A DNA stretch of 64,000 nucleotides from Cerioporus squamosus (GCA_022592435.1 JABYQS010000183.1:1-64000); one strand, 5' to 3'. Positions 22,043 through 34,587 are shown, counted from the stretch's first letter. The notes: generated by a model not told the origin, from the letters alone. A program made the numbers and translations.

Positions 22043-23058
22043 TCAGGCTTCAGGCCCGGGCTCTGCAGCGTGACCCCCAGCGAGCCTCACAAGCCGGTCC
22101 CACACGCCCCCGCGCCACCGCATCACAGTGTTGAACACCCCAACCTCCCCTGGCCCTCCGTAGATCTGACAGGCGAGACGCACCAGCCTCGGGCGAAGCG
22201 GGTCGTCGGTCAGCAGCGTCGTCATCTCGTCCACCCGGGACGCCAACTTGGCACGCCCCTCCGTCTTGTAATCCAGAGGGCCACGATGCATGTCAAAGAG
22301 TATGATCTCCACAGAGAGCTCGACTGCGCCCTCCATGATGATACCCTGCGCAGCCAAGACGAGCTCGACGTCGTCCCCGCTCAGCGTCTCGAGCGTCCCG
22401 TCGATGCGTCCCGCGCCCTGCCGGATGATGTCCTCGTCGAAGAGAGCACAGTAGTACAGCACGCCCGGGAGGATGTCGGCGACGGTCTCGCCGAGCAGGC
22501 GCACGAGGTTGAGAGCCTCGAATGCGAGATTGTGACTTCCGTACTTGAAAGGCATGCTCCGCTCTGCCGTGCTCCAGTCGCCCAGCGTGCGAGGGAATAT
22601 CGCGTAGAGGCGGTCCTTGAGGTCCTGCAGCGGTTTCTCTACGCGATACTTGACGCACACCCGGAGCAACGCGGCGAGGGTCGAGAAGTCACGGCATGCA
22701 CGAAATCCGGGGTCCGGGGAGCTACGGCAGCGGCGCACGGTAGGACTCGAGATCAGTGCACGACGCATGAGTGACGAGGCTGTGGTAACCCATACCGGTA
22801 GATGTACTTGAAGAATTTCCAAAAGTCATAAACGGTGTCGGTGATGACGAAGACTGGATACCCCGCCGCTTCGTCCTCAGATGCAGACGGATCGAAGACT
22901 TCGTTGAAGGTAGCGGATAACTGCACGAGCCTCTTCATGCTGAGCCGCTGCGCGAACGGCCCTGCCAACACAACGATGTCGGGCGTATCATCGTGAGTCG
23001 AGTCGCACGCCAGATCTGAGGCTGGTTCGACGAAGTCCGGCGCGCGAAGGCAGTCCAT
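22043..23058 (-). CDS. BTB/POZ-domain protein, second intact copy
   Basis: Exon 1 23058-22796, intron 74 nt, exon 2 22721-22043, about 313 residues. The start is the first ATG of the frame (MDCLRAPDFVEPASD). The BTB part reads PDIVVLAGPFAQRLSMKRLV, LSATFNEVFDPSASEDEAAG and YPVFVITDTVYDFWKFFKYI. The intron splits an Arg codon after YIYR, the same position and phase as in the gene at 10975, which ties the two together. Exon 2 opens with a longer segment, then DFSTLAALLRVCVKYRVEKP and a helical tail, ending GHAAEPGPEA. The two proteins are clearly related but well diverged, so this duplication is older than the 10975/3045 one. Molecular role unknown beyond the BTB family's use as interaction or Cullin-3 adaptor domains. 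Confidence 0.85.
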
Positions 23059-24601
23059 CTGGTGTGACGCTAGCTGATGTAATCGGTGAATGGTCAGTGC
23101 AACCTGCAAATGTGCGGTCAAGGTCGGTAGACAGATTTGGTCCGAGTGGCGGGAGTATACGCGAACGAAGATGGTGGTTGGACGAAGCTCGGCAGTCGTT
23201 GCGAGCTCGGTATATACGCACTCGCTGGGATAAAGGTCATGAACAACGCGTGCGGGACATAGACGACGTCGAAAGCGGATGCCACTGGCCTCCCTGTACA
23301 AAGCGAGAGAATGAGTCAACGAACAACGAGCAGGTACGGTGAAGGGGCTCATGACGCACCGTGATCCGTGACCCAGCGCAAGAGCAGAGTGAGGCGGAGA
23401 CAGCTCATGTAGAAGGTCTCCAAGATTCCATGCACGACTCCCGGAGGCTCATACGCACTAGGACACGCGCCTACGAGTTCCATCGTCTGCCTCCGAGAGC
23501 ACGTCGATAAGCGCAGACTTACCTATCGAGTAGGTTGCAATCCCGAGAATGAGTGCAGCTCGTCTTGGCTCCGGCATCCGAACTGTCGCCCAAGCTGCAA
23601 GCACATAGGTTAGCAAGGTTCACATCTTCACAGTCTTTCCACTCTTCCGTGCGTTGGGACCATGGACAACCTTGTCTCCCGGACGTCCCGTTCGGAGTCG
23701 TCGTCCTATCCACGAGCAAGTCTCCCAACTGCGCGCCCCAGTATCGGGCCGTCGGGCTCATGTGGATATGCGTTGTAAGCAACCCTGCATGCACAGTCTT
23801 CGCTGACAGTTCAGATAAGATGGACGAGCTGCGACCACGCCGGCCTGATCGTACTCCGCACATCTGTACCAGCCGCCAACGCTCAGATGCGCCGCGATGA
23901 CAGACAGTGCTTCACCGTCCAAAATCATGAAAAGAAAAGCACGTCAGTGCTCATGCCTAGGACGAGAAAACGGGGCGACTCACCCAAAGAGAAGAGACCT
24001 GCGTCGTATGGTTTTTTCGGTGAGTAAAGCAAAGGGTCGTTCGACACAGGAAAGTAACGCGCCTGCATCGGCCCATCACGCATGCTGGGGAAAAGAAAGC
24101 GAGGTTAACTGCGCCGGTCGCGACGCAACGGCCCTTAAAGCGGGCTCTCGACGTAACACACCCCGCGCCAAAGCGCATCCAACGAGGGCCGCGCCCCTCC
24201 TCGGCGCCGACTCGCAGCAAACCATCGACTCCGGTGCGAGGTACGCTGCCGTGGTCATACCGCGGAACGTGCGTACGTATGGGAATGCTGACCTGCACGA
24301 TCGCCAGCAGTGCGGGCCGCCGGGTGCCCGGGAGCTATTCCGGGATGCAAGGGTGGCAACGGCACCTGCGGCGCAGGACGATGAAGGGTGTTGTCCGGAA
24401 GCAAGGTCGCGATGCGGGTGTGGTTATGCGGGAACGCAATGGCGAGCTGGAGGGCTGCGGTGGACGCGGGGTATATAGTGTACCGACGTCTGCCAGACGA
24501 AGAAGTAGTCAGCAGCACGACGGCAGACAACAGCTTCACAACAAAGAACACACACCTCAGCTTCCGCACCGCACCCCCACACGCTCTACGCCCTCACCGA
24601 C
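23059..24601. other. Intergenic with TATA box before the next gene
   Basis: No gene supported in 23059-24450. GTATATAG at 24471-24478 (TATATA 24472-24477) lies about 125 bp before the ATG at 24602 and is followed by an A/C-rich leader, a normal fungal promoter layout. Confidence 0.5.
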
Positions 24602-25344
24602 ATGGCCGCCCCAGCAGACATGACCTCCCGCGACTTCAGCGAGAAGTTCGTCATGGTGAGCCCGCCCCAGCCCGCACACATGCACCTGCGCGACTGACAC
24701 TCGAACCACACCGCAGAACAAGTCCCTGTGCGAGAAAGCGCAAGAAGTCCTCGAGATGCAAGGCGTCAGCCCCGAGCTGCGCTCGCCTCTCCGACGCCGT
24801 CCCGCACCTCGCCATCAAGCACCACACCTCCGCCTCCGGGGTCGAGCACATCGAGGTCGACCAGACCGTCCCCGGGCTGCGCGCGAGCAGCGAGCGCCGC
24901 GTGCTCGACGGGGCGCAGAAGACGGTCGAGAGCCCGATCTTCGGCGCGCTCGTCGTGCAGAACCGCCGCGTCGAGGCCGAGGAGATCAAGGTCGGATGGC
25001 TCAAGGACGGCTTGCTCCCCGAGACGTTCGTCGACGGGAAGGTCGTCCACACGCGCGCGCAGAGCGACCCGGCGAGGGGCGGAGAGACCTGGCGCGTGCA
25101 GCAGGTAGGCGGCGACTCGGACGCGAGAGAGGCAGGCAGAGGCTTACGCCGGTTTACTCTGCAGACGTGGGGCTTCGAAGTCGTCGGCGGCGCCAAGAGA
25201 TACGTCCGGCGCGTGTATGTCGTTGGTGCGCAAGGCGAAGCCGTCCAGGGCCGTCTCGTGTATGACTATGGTCAGTGTCTCCTCATCTCAACCAGAGGGT
25301 AAGCATCTTACTTATAAATGCGCGTGACAGAGGGGACGCTCTGA
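24602..25344 (+). pseudogene. Calycin/lipocalin-like small fungal protein, frame broken or oddly spliced
   Basis: Exons 24602-24655, 24717-25104, 25165-25270 and probably 25331-25344 (introns 61, 60 and 60 nt). The start MAAPADMTSRDFSEKFVM, then NKSLCEKAQEVLEMQGVS, is in one frame. From about 24800 the homologous frame is shifted by one: LAIKHHTSASGVEHIEVDQT, then VGWLKDGLLPETFVDGKVVH and, across intron 3, TWGFEVVGGAKRYVRRVYVV and RLVYDYEGTL. From memory this resembles a family of about 170-190-residue fungal proteins with a presumed calycin-like fold, in which the region around the shift is coding. Either one extra nucleotide near 24765-24800 breaks the gene, or a 55-nt intron (24765-24819, GT..AG) removes that region and restores 168 codons plus stop. 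Function unknown. Confidence 0.6.
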
Positions 25345-25945
25345 GTGGACCCCTTGAGGATGCGGGGAGCCAGATCTTGAATCGTTGAAGCAGCGTCAGA
25401 AGATAGAATGTTGTGTGTAAAATCCCGCATCATATATGTTTCGGGCTCCGATACAGAGCTCCCTGGTATCGAGGGCTTGCTACGGACCTGGTACTTGGGT
25501 AAACGCAGGCGACTATCCGAGGGCGGGATTCGGAGGCTCCTGTGGTTTCCTAATATCAACCAACGGAGTGTGCTTCAATCTGTGCAACCAGATGCCGAAC
25601 AGCGGCAGGCGGAGAGGTTCGGAGTTAACAACACATGCACGCGGAGCTGCACGTCCCCCTGAGCGAAAGCGACCTGCAATGCTGGGAGATGCGTGAGTAT
25701 TTCCGACCGCGTCGACCGGGAGAAAACGGCTGTGTGGACTCTGGAGATGTGGACGCGGACTTTGCGGCGGGCGACAATTGCAACCTCGAAGGACTCCTGG
25801 AGTACTTCGGAGGTAACCACAGCCTGAGGCCGGTGTGCGACGTCCGGGTTAAGTGCACTAGTAGAGAACATAGTACTGAGTACTGACTGACAGCACGGTT
25901 CAGAAGTCCCATTTGCAGCCAGATGCACTGTCGTTCTGTGATATG
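25345..25945. other. Intergenic, no gene seen
   Basis: Flank between the calycin-like gene and the tRNA. Overlapping short frames only. Confidence 0.5.
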
Positions 25946-26017
25946 TCCGATATGGTGTAGTGGCTAACATTTTCGCCTCTCACGCGATAGCCCGGGGTTC
26001 GATTCCCCGTGTCGGAA
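25946..26017 (+). tRNA. tRNA-Glu (CTC)
   Basis: Seventy-two nucleotides fold as a cloverleaf. Acceptor TCCGATA pairs with TGTCGGA (one G-U), followed by discriminator A. The anticodon stem TTCGC/GCGAT holds loop CTCTCAC with anticodon CTC at 25979-25981, the first stem pair being a mismatch. The T arm contains GGTTCGATTCC, which is also the B box, and GTGTAGTGGC belongs to the A box. No intron. The 5' end matches the usual fungal Glu tRNA start TCCGATAT. Confidence 0.93.
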
Positions 26018-26034
26018 ATGGGGTGAAATGAGTC

Positions 26035-26038
26035 TTTT
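26035..26038 (+). terminator. RNA polymerase III terminator of the tRNA
   Basis: TTTT lies 17 nt past the tRNA 3' end, followed by further T runs (ATTTT). Confidence 0.75.
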
Positions 26039-27315
26039 ATTTTCGCTTCCTGAGTATACATGTACTTTATCTCTGAAGATCACATCCTAGATGTGGGTAC
26101 CTCTTTCGTTCGCATGCCTTGCAAGTGAGTCGTGAGTCGAATTGATGCACAAGAGCACAAGAGTAGAACTCGAAGCATGGGGCGTCCGAGCACTGAAGTA
26201 CTGACTCCTAGTAGTTCTCATTGGGCACTTCGTTACCGTTCGGCGAAGGAAGTCCCGCGATGTCTCGTCTCGGATCTACATAGCATCTACGGGGCATGCA
26301 GTGGATTCCTGTATGCCTCCTTCAGTGCGCGAACTGAGGCGAAGTACACGACCCGACTTTCGCCTGCATGAACATGTACTGGTATCACGACGACGTGGTA
26401 ACAGGTCTGCAGAAAGGAAACGTCCACGGCGCAACGATGTATGCGCGTGATATACACCCGTGGGACCGAGGCTGGTTAGCCGTCGAACACTCGGATATGA
26501 ACGTTAACAGCCATGTACGCCACCCCAGAATCCCGAGCATGCTGCCGCGAACGGCGAAGTGGGATATGTGTAGGGGTAGGGGTAGCGCGGCGAGGACCCG
26601 AAACTTTGCGCTCGCCGTTCACGGGGCAACGTACCGGAGACGGCGGCCTTCGATGTTGACTGCTAGTACTACGCCCGGTCGCGGATTGCAGATCCGTGTG
26701 TGAACGATGTGTCGTGAGTACTCTACGTGGTCTGAGCGGACGGCAGAGGGGTGGGTGGCGCATACGTAAGTTCTGGGCGGGATGCGAGTGCACGCAAGAG
26801 CGCGATGATGCTTCTGTATCTGGCATCCTGGATGGATACGGAGGCCTGCAGAACGTGCGTGGACAGCGCTAGGGCGGGCGTAGGGAGTGCCCAGGCCAGG
26901 GACTGGGATGCTTGCCACCGCGGTGGAGATAACCACAGCGGGGCGCCGGGAGGCAGCGTCCATCCCGCGTTGGCACAATGATGCTTCTGCCGATGGTAAA
27001 GGAGCACGAGGGGAGGGAATGTGCGCACGGGGTACAAGCGGCGGTCTCCGCATGCCAGGCTACCTATGACTTGCCGCCTTCAGGTCTGCACAGCAAGGTG
27101 CCCACGCCAGACATCGGGCTGCTAGTCTTCTCGTAGGATCGGTCGCCACTAGTGCTCGCCACGAGAGCGAGCGTACTCCACCTCGGCCGGGAAGCGTACC
27201 AGGAAGTGCTGGGTCGAGCAGCAGTCGCCACAGAACTCTTGCACGCCTTGACACTTGGGGAGACCACGTTCCCTGCGACCGACTGCGAGCGCGAGTCCAT
27301 GGGCCAAGGCAGCGA
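26039..27315. other. Intergenic between the tRNA and the tandem array
   Basis: No gene supported. The minus frames near 26476-27053 overlap each other and have no domain. A tiny GGGGTA triplet repeat sits at about 26573-26583. Confidence 0.5.
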
Positions 27316-27781
27316 GCGGGACGGAGAGATCGCGATGGCGATGAGAACAGCCTGAGGAGACGGAGCATCCCAGCGGCTCGCGCAGCCCGAAGCAAGTACC
27401 GGCAAGTCCGTACATGTCTGCAGCAACGCCTGAGGAATGGAGGCGAAGCAACCGCGCCGCGCTATTGTCCAGCGAGTACGCTGAGCCAGACGGCAGACGA
27501 GCAGCGCAACGTCGACGTCGAAACAAAACGCGGGCGGGCGGGGGTTGGCGACGAGCACAGCATGCGCGCCGTGGGAACCGCCGCAGGCCAAGGACAACGA
27601 CCATCGCCAGCCTGAGCGCGGTCGCCACTCCACCTTCTCCTCCCGTCTCCGTTCTGCCCGCTGCCCGCCTTTTCGCCTGCACGTCCCCCACGAACCCCGC
27701 GCTCGCTCGTCTCTGGCTGGCTGGTCTACCCGACGCGACACCCCTCTTCCACTCCCGACGGTTCAACTTGACGCGTTCGCG

Positions 27782-30700
27782 ATGGCATCCCCGTACCCGG
27801 CGTACTCTCCCCGCTCTCCGTCCTCCAACATACCCTACGCGAACATCAACGCGGCCCCCACATACCCGTATCCCCCACACGGCCGCTACGACGGCAGCGC
27901 CGCCTCGCTCGACAGCGACTCCTCCACCGAACACGAGCGCGACAAGGGCGGCGGCGGCGGCGGCGGGATTGCGAAGGAAGGCATACGGGGCGCCGCGGTG
28001 GACGTGCGCGCGGTGAACAGGACCCCGAGTCCGACGCCCAGCGAGGCGAAGGAGCTCTCGAAGAACAGCGTGTTCGACTGGGAGGCCATGCTCAAGTGGA
28101 GGTACTGGATACGCAGGGACTGGCTCTGTGCGTGCCCGCGCATGTTCTCTCGTTCCATGGTCACTGACGGAGACGCGATCGTGCAGGGTACTACGTCGCC
28201 TTCATCGTCTGCTTGGTCGGCGTCATCCTCTTCACCGTCTACCACTCGCAGATCGTCAACTGGCTCAAGCCCGCCGCGACCTGGATGCACGAGTGAGTCG
28301 CCCGTCTCATCATCATCCTTCTCCCTTTCCTTCTGTTTGGGGTGTCCTTCCCTCCCCAGCTCGGTTCTGCCGCTGTTCCGGGTCTGAGGGGGTCTGAGAT
28401 TGTGGTATGAGGCTGATCGGCAAGAGATCCCGCGGTCATGTTCTGGTGTCCCCGCTCAGACACGTATTTGGAGGTTTCTGCCTTGCCATGAGCTTCTGCT
28501 GGTGGCAGGTCCATGGGTGCGTGACCTGCTGAGACGGTACCGTGCGCTGTAAGGCGATCCCGGCACACACTCGTGCCTCATCTCGCGTAGTTCCCTTCTC
28601 ATCCTTCTTCTCCTTGGTTCCTCCGCCGCCCACTCGATCTTTTTACCCCGCGCATCGCCTCTGCGAGTCCTCGTGGATGCGGAGAGCGCATGCCGTCATT
28701 CCGCGAGGTGTGAGCGTCCACGACCGCACACCTGGGAGATCGTCGAATGACGCAGTCTCCTCAGTTCGGTTTGTACATGATGCGGACGCCCTGGTGATCG
28801 CACGTCCTCCGCCGATAAGCGGTTTCGTTGTCATCCCGCCCGGCGTTGTGCGCACATCGAAGGCCCTGGTGTGAGTTATGAGTGCCTATCGCAGCCATTT
28901 GCGGAGCGGCGCGCACGTACGTCGAGCCTGGAGGCTCCGAGGCGGAACGTCTGTCTCGTCTCCAACATGATATGAAGCCTGGATCCTTGGATGCTGAGTG
29001 CATCGTGTCGTGGGTTTCGCCTATTGCGATGCCATAGCCTTGGCGCCGGACGCTAGAAGAGAGGTTCAGTGTCGAGTGACCGCTGCTACACCATAGATCC
29101 ATGACTTGTTCGCGCGGAAGCACGCTTGCCCTTCTCACATTCGAGAGCAGAGCAGGCGCATCAGGGCAGATACGCTCGCTCTCAGGAGCCTTGCCATCTC
29201 GGGCTGGACTGCAGCGAGATATAGTTCCGCTTGCTTCCAAGTCACAAGCACAACAAAGAAGACGCGTAGTCCCAGTTTCCGCTGGAGCACTTCCGAGCTT
29301 CGCTTCTCTTCGTTCCAGCTGCCAGACCGCTCATTCACCGTCGAGGGTTGCTATCGCCGTCGCTGTATGCGCCTCCTGAGCACGTACTTGATGCTGACTA
29401 CACACTTCCTGTACAGCCTCCCGTATGGCTGGACAATACCGATAGCGGTGCTGTTCGTGATCTCCTTCCCTCCGGTGAGTCGTTTTCCATAACGGACGCG
29501 CTTATGCTGACGACCTGCGCAGCTATTTGGCCACGAAATCGTCGCGATCTCGTGTGGGGCCTTGGACCCGGCTTCGGGATTGTCGCCGCGGGGACTTTCC
29601 TCGGCGAGTTGGGCAACTTCTAGTGAGTGCTTTGACTCGTGCACAGGTGCATGTCTGACGTCCCGCAGCGCATTCAAGTACTGCTGTTCCGTGCGCGGCG
29701 AGAAGCTGGAGCGAACGAAGCTCTCGTACGCGTGCCTGGCGCAGGTCGTGCGCGACGGCGGGTTCAAGATCGCACTCATCGCGCGGCTGAGCGCCATCCC
29801 CGGCCACTGTGCGTCCTCCTTCCTCCCGCGTTTCTCGCAGCTAACCCGCGCACGCAGTCACGACGGCGGTCTTCTCGACGTGCGGCATGGGCGTGATCAC
29901 GTTCTCGATCGCGGCGATCCTGTCGCTGCCAAAGCAGTTCATCACGGTGTACCTGGGCGTCGCGCTGGAGCAGAGCGAGGACGGGACGTCGAGCACGTCG
30001 GACACGATCATCAAGGACGTCGTGCTGGGCGTGACGACGCTGATCACCATCGGCGCGATGTGGTACATCTACCACCAGATGAACAAGGTGAAGCCGCAGG
30101 TGATCTATGCGCGGCGCAAGGCGCGGTATGTCTTCCCTTCATTGTCGCCCAGTTCTTCACTGACCTTTACGTTCAGGCAAGCGAAGATGAACATGGCTTC
30201 CACGCCGGGCTTGCCGTATGGCAACCCAGCGGTCATGGAGTCGACGGCTTCCGTCGCGTTCAACCCCGCTGCGTCCGGGACCGACATCCCGCTCGCGAAG
30301 TACGGCCAGCCGAGCTACCCCATTTACGCGCCGCAACCCCGTCGTGCAGAGCAGGCGATGAGCGAACGCCCATACAACGGTGTCGCCCTCCCGCCAGGCG
30401 CAGGCTACGCGTACCCCTCTCCGCCATCCCAGCTCCCCATGCAGCGCGTCGCATCTCCGCCGCGCGACCCCTTCGCTGACGCTCACCGCGTTCCGCATCC
30501 TCAGGCCGGTCCACAGGGCATGTCGTACCAGCGGCAGGCGCCACCACGAGGCTATGGCTCACCACCGCCCGAGACATTCACTGTGCAGGCTGGGGAGGCG
30601 CCGCGGTACCGGACGAAGATCCACACAGCGGCGCGGCAGCAGTCCGAGCACGCGGAGATGCAGCACTATCCAAGTACCCCGCCTCACTCTTCGCAGCCGC

Positions 30701-30996
30701 CACCACCGCCTCTGCCGAGCATGGCGCCCGGGTCTCCGCCGACGCATACGAATCCGTTCTCGGACCCGATGCCGAACCCGTACGAGGCTACGTACGGACA
30801 CGGGCATGAGGCAGAGGCGAGCGACGCGACGTTCTACACGGCGGCGGCGGCGGAGGACTCGAGTTGCGAGAGCGACGGGGACCCGAGTGTAGACAGACTC
30901 GTGTACATAGACAGAAATATATTTCGTGTGTCCGTACTTGCTGTGTGCACGCAGAGAATGCCCGTAGAACGGGAGCTACACTGGACGCGGGCCTGA
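27782..30996 (+). pseudogene. TVP38/TMEM64-type VTT protein, copy 1, frameshifted
   Basis: Exons 27782-28127, 28187-28292, 29417-29474, 29523-29622, 29669-29808, 29858-30125 and 30177-30996, matching copies 2 and 3 in every junction and phase. Exon 4 is 100 nt here but 110 nt in the other copies: after GTCGCGATC the ten bases CTGTGCGGTC are missing at about 29551. This shifts the frame within the VTT domain (ILCGLVWGLGPGFG in the others). All other exons remain open and similar to the intact copies (for example IARLSAIPGH, LPKQFITVYLGVALEQ), so the loss is recent. The 0.47 kb before the ATG is the most diverged 5' flank of the array. Unless the deletion is an assembly error, no full-length protein can be made. 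Confidence 0.85.
28293..29416 (+). other. Long intron 2 of TVP38 copy 1 (1,124 nt)
   Basis: All other introns of this gene are 46-59 nt. Donor GTGAGT and acceptor TGTACAG are good, and the exons join to WMHDLPYGW, so no exon is missing. Only the last 50 or so bases resemble the intron of copies 2 and 3; the body looks unrelated. Frames inside it (for example 28542-28874) have no recognisable domain. Confidence 0.7.
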
Positions 30997-33900
30997 CGGA
31001 GGCCGGCTGCGTGTGCGTACTGGTAGACTGGCGGAGAGCGCGGCGGAGCGGCTGGCAAGTGTTAAGCGGGGCCAGAACGGGGTGTTGCGTAGATGGAGAC
31101 GTGTGTACGGGGAGATATATACAGTCCGCTATGTTTTTGCATGCACAGGAGAGTCGGAGATGAGGATAGAGTAGGCAGCGGCTGGGGCGCGGCGAGTGAC
31201 TGGCGAGTGACAAGCGGGGCGAGATCTCCCAGATCGATCGTTTGCCTCAGGACGCTATGGGCACTGTGTAGCACGCCGGGACGTGCTCCCTTCATTGTAT
31301 GCTTCCTCTGAGGTGCATTGGTCGAGAAGATGGATTGCAGGGTCTTGAGGACTTAGAGGACCTGAGAGAGGGGAGACCCGGCTTACCTTTTGCTCATTGC
31401 TGGTCTGCTACGCTCTCTCTGTCTGCGGTGATTACTGCGCCCGCCGGATAACGCGGTTTGGGTGGTTAAGTCGTTGAAATAAGTAGTTTGAGTTAAAACG
31501 CGAGTACGAGTTCTCGTATATACAGTGGCATTGAAGGAGGGAGCAGAAGACATTTACAGCAACCAGTACATGTACAAGAGACTGAGAGAAGACGAGGACA
31601 GTGTGCATGATACAAACCAAGACCAATACAGCGGTCGGGAGCCATTCCGAGCCTCGGGCGTCTAGTATGCTGCACTTGCCGAGTCTCGCGCGCGCCGTCT
31701 AACTCTTCCACTACCACCTCCACCACGCACTCACGCTTGCTTGCTCTGGCCTCGTTCTTCCTTTGCTCCGAGACTCTTGGCTCTGAAAGTGCTTGCTTCC
31801 TGCGAACCCGGCCTCTGGAACCTTGACAACTCGACCTCGAATGAGTGAACTGGACACCAGCAGCGGACGCGACGTACTTAGCCCGGGAGAAGAACACGCT
31901 GACGACACCATGCGTACATGCAGGGGACTCTGAGCGATACAAAGGTGAGTTCTCCGTGTGCACTTGGGCGAATAGGTGCGTACCGGGTGCAACTGGCACA
32001 AGTGTCGTAGCCATGTGCCCGCGTGCTGGCATCTACCCAGCATAACCCGGCTGCGGGGATCGTCAGACCAGCTCAGCAAGCACTCCGGAGCGAGATACGC
32101 ACATAGGTAAGTCTTTGAGTGCTCGACTCGTTGCGTGAGGTCTGGGGCGGACTCGGAAGAAGTCGCTGGGAGCTGAAACTCGGTCAGATTCTCAGGTGAC
32201 TCCGAAGCTGACTTCAGGACGTACCTAGACTCGTCTCCCGGCCCTTCCTGGCTTCTCTCAACCCAGTAGCACTTGGAGAGGACTCAGAACAACCAGGATC
32301 GCATGTGGCTGGCTTTGGCCTCTTCACAGGCACGCAGCGCATCGCCCAGCTGGTGAACTGCAGGAGCTCCGACCACTGTTGCGGAGCACGGCCCTGTAGG
32401 ACGAAGGTACGCCGTCCTCACGGACCGCGACGGCCTCCCAGCCCCGGGAGCGCGTCAGGACAACCAGCACTCGAATGCAAACACGGACGACTCACCGAAT
32501 TCGCGAATAAGGACGCGCTGCGCGCGTCCTCTCCCCTCCAGCGATCTAGGCGGCGCGCTCGAGCGAACACTGAACACCAAGGTAGTGCGGCTCTGGGAGA
32601 CGACCCGGGCGGCGGGAGCGTTAGTGGGTAGCCCGGGAGCTCGACATCAGTCCAGAGGATCTCGCCCGGGAGCGCTGACGATGCAGCCGTAACTGGTCGG
32701 GAGCGGCACGTCTGATCTTCGACTGACACCTGGGAGCGCTAGGTAAGTCGCGTGGGTGCGGCAGGCGGTGGGCGGCGGGGAGGTACAGAATGGCTCACCT
32801 CGGGTGTATACATGTCCGAGAGTGGAGTTGGTCGGGTTGAGCCTAGAGGCTAACTCGCTCCTCCACAGCATTGCTGGAGCCCTCTCCTGGAGACAAGCGG
32901 CCCTCGGTGTTGCTTAGGACGCCCTTCAGTGCGATGGTAAGCAGAGGTATGTGGATCAGCGACATAATGGAGAGTGTACCTGACGACGCAACATGCACAT
33001 TGGAAGACAGATGTTCCCGAACCTGTACGGTTGTACCTTCTAAGCAGGATCTGCGAAGCTGAGGGCTAACGGCATACCGGCACGTCGTGCACTGCTCGGG
33101 AAGGTGTGAGACTGCAACGAATCTGGAGCGCATGATGTTGAGTCGATGGCAGGCGCGACGCGGTGAGTCGCGAGGCGGAAAATATCGAGTGACGTGGGCA
33201 GCAGGATGCCGTGAGGAACCCAGCAACATTGTGAGTAGTGATGCGTTGGCCAAGACCGAGTGCGCTGTTGTTGATGAGGGATTGGGGTAGGAGCACCGTT
33301 ATCCATAGGAGCGGCGGGAGCGTCGAGAGACTCGAGGCGGGCGAGAAGGTGGACGTCGTCTTGACGGTGGGTACGTAGGCCGACAGACAGGACAGAGAGA
33401 GAACAGTTTGCCTGTGGGGATTTGGTGGGGATGGTTGTTCGTTGCGGCGCCCGGGAGCTACTTCGTGTATCAAAGCAGAGTAATGAATGCTTTCATCGGT
33501 TGCTTTCTGAGACTGAATCCTACAACGGCAAAGCTTACTCTGTGCGTTCCGGCCGCCGACTGATGCTGTTGTGGGGGGCGACGCGGAGCGGTCTCGAATT
33601 GCGGTTAACCCCGCTAAACTGTCGGAACCAATGAACACCGCCTCCGCTTCAGCGCTGAGTGGTTTGATATGTTCTGGCACTCAGATCCTGGCATGTCTGA
33701 ATGCAGAACTCTCCCTGACAGTCATCCAGCATAGAACATCACTGGAGACGATACATCCAGCAGCAACACAGCAGGAGCTCGCACACTTAGATGCTCCTCC
33801 ATCGAGCATTCCTGGTCTCATCACCGCTTCAGTAGCCGAGCCCGTCACAGGCCTGTACACTAGGCCCGGTGAGCGCACTCTTGGCAGCTCCCAATATTTT

Positions 33901-34587
33901 CACAATTCTCGACATCTCCGTCTTCCTCCCGGCTCCGCCTTCCGGAATGCCGACTAAGTATTGTGATCAGGTCATTCTATACAGTAAGGACGGGCACATA
34001 CAGCAGCTCAGCACGCAAATAGCTAATCATGTCGCAGACATTCTGAAGCATATACTAGCTAAACAGACAGACAACAGCTTGAAGACAGATTAGATAGGTT
34101 CGATAATCGAAAGCTGGGGACTTGAGTACTTGTGCAGTGTGCGGCGGCCAGTGTGGCAATGGGCAGCTGTAGCTCAGCCTGAGCATGGTTCTGTCTCGTA
34201 CTACAGAGCCATGAGACCCAAGAGCATGGTCAGTTGTCCGGGAATGGCAGGATCCTGTCAAAGTACGGGGCGACGGAAGGTTCGGCTGCCTGGCGCTTCA
34301 CCACTACGCCATCCGCAGATCTGGATCTGGGCTGCCGCCCGCACTTGTTTGCCTTCGTACACGCCGCACAATGACAAGCACGCTCACTTTGGACACTAGT
34401 GAGCACTTTGAGAGCCATATGGCGCTAGCAAGTACCTGTACTGAACCACAGAGCCAAAGATATGATCCTCTCGCATCGCTCACCTCAAAATCAGTATTTT
34501 CAAGATTCCACCGTTCTCGGAAGCCAATCTCGGGCTTCTACTTCATGCTGACACACTCCGGCAGCACGCAAAGTACTGAGCGGGAAT

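Noticed and set aside
26570..26584. GGGGTA repeats like telomere sequence
   Set aside because: Fewer than three short copies; chance is sufficient.
27149..27934. 261-codon minus frame antisense to TVP38 exon 1 (and matches in units 2 and 3)
   Set aside because: Shadow of the leader and exon 1; no domain and no splice structure.
34150..34340. tRNA-like A-box (TAGCTCAG) and a TGGCG/CGCCA hairpin, repeated in the units
   Set aside because: No B box at the right distance and no cloverleaf. A tRNA-derived SINE was considered, but no ends or other copies are visible.
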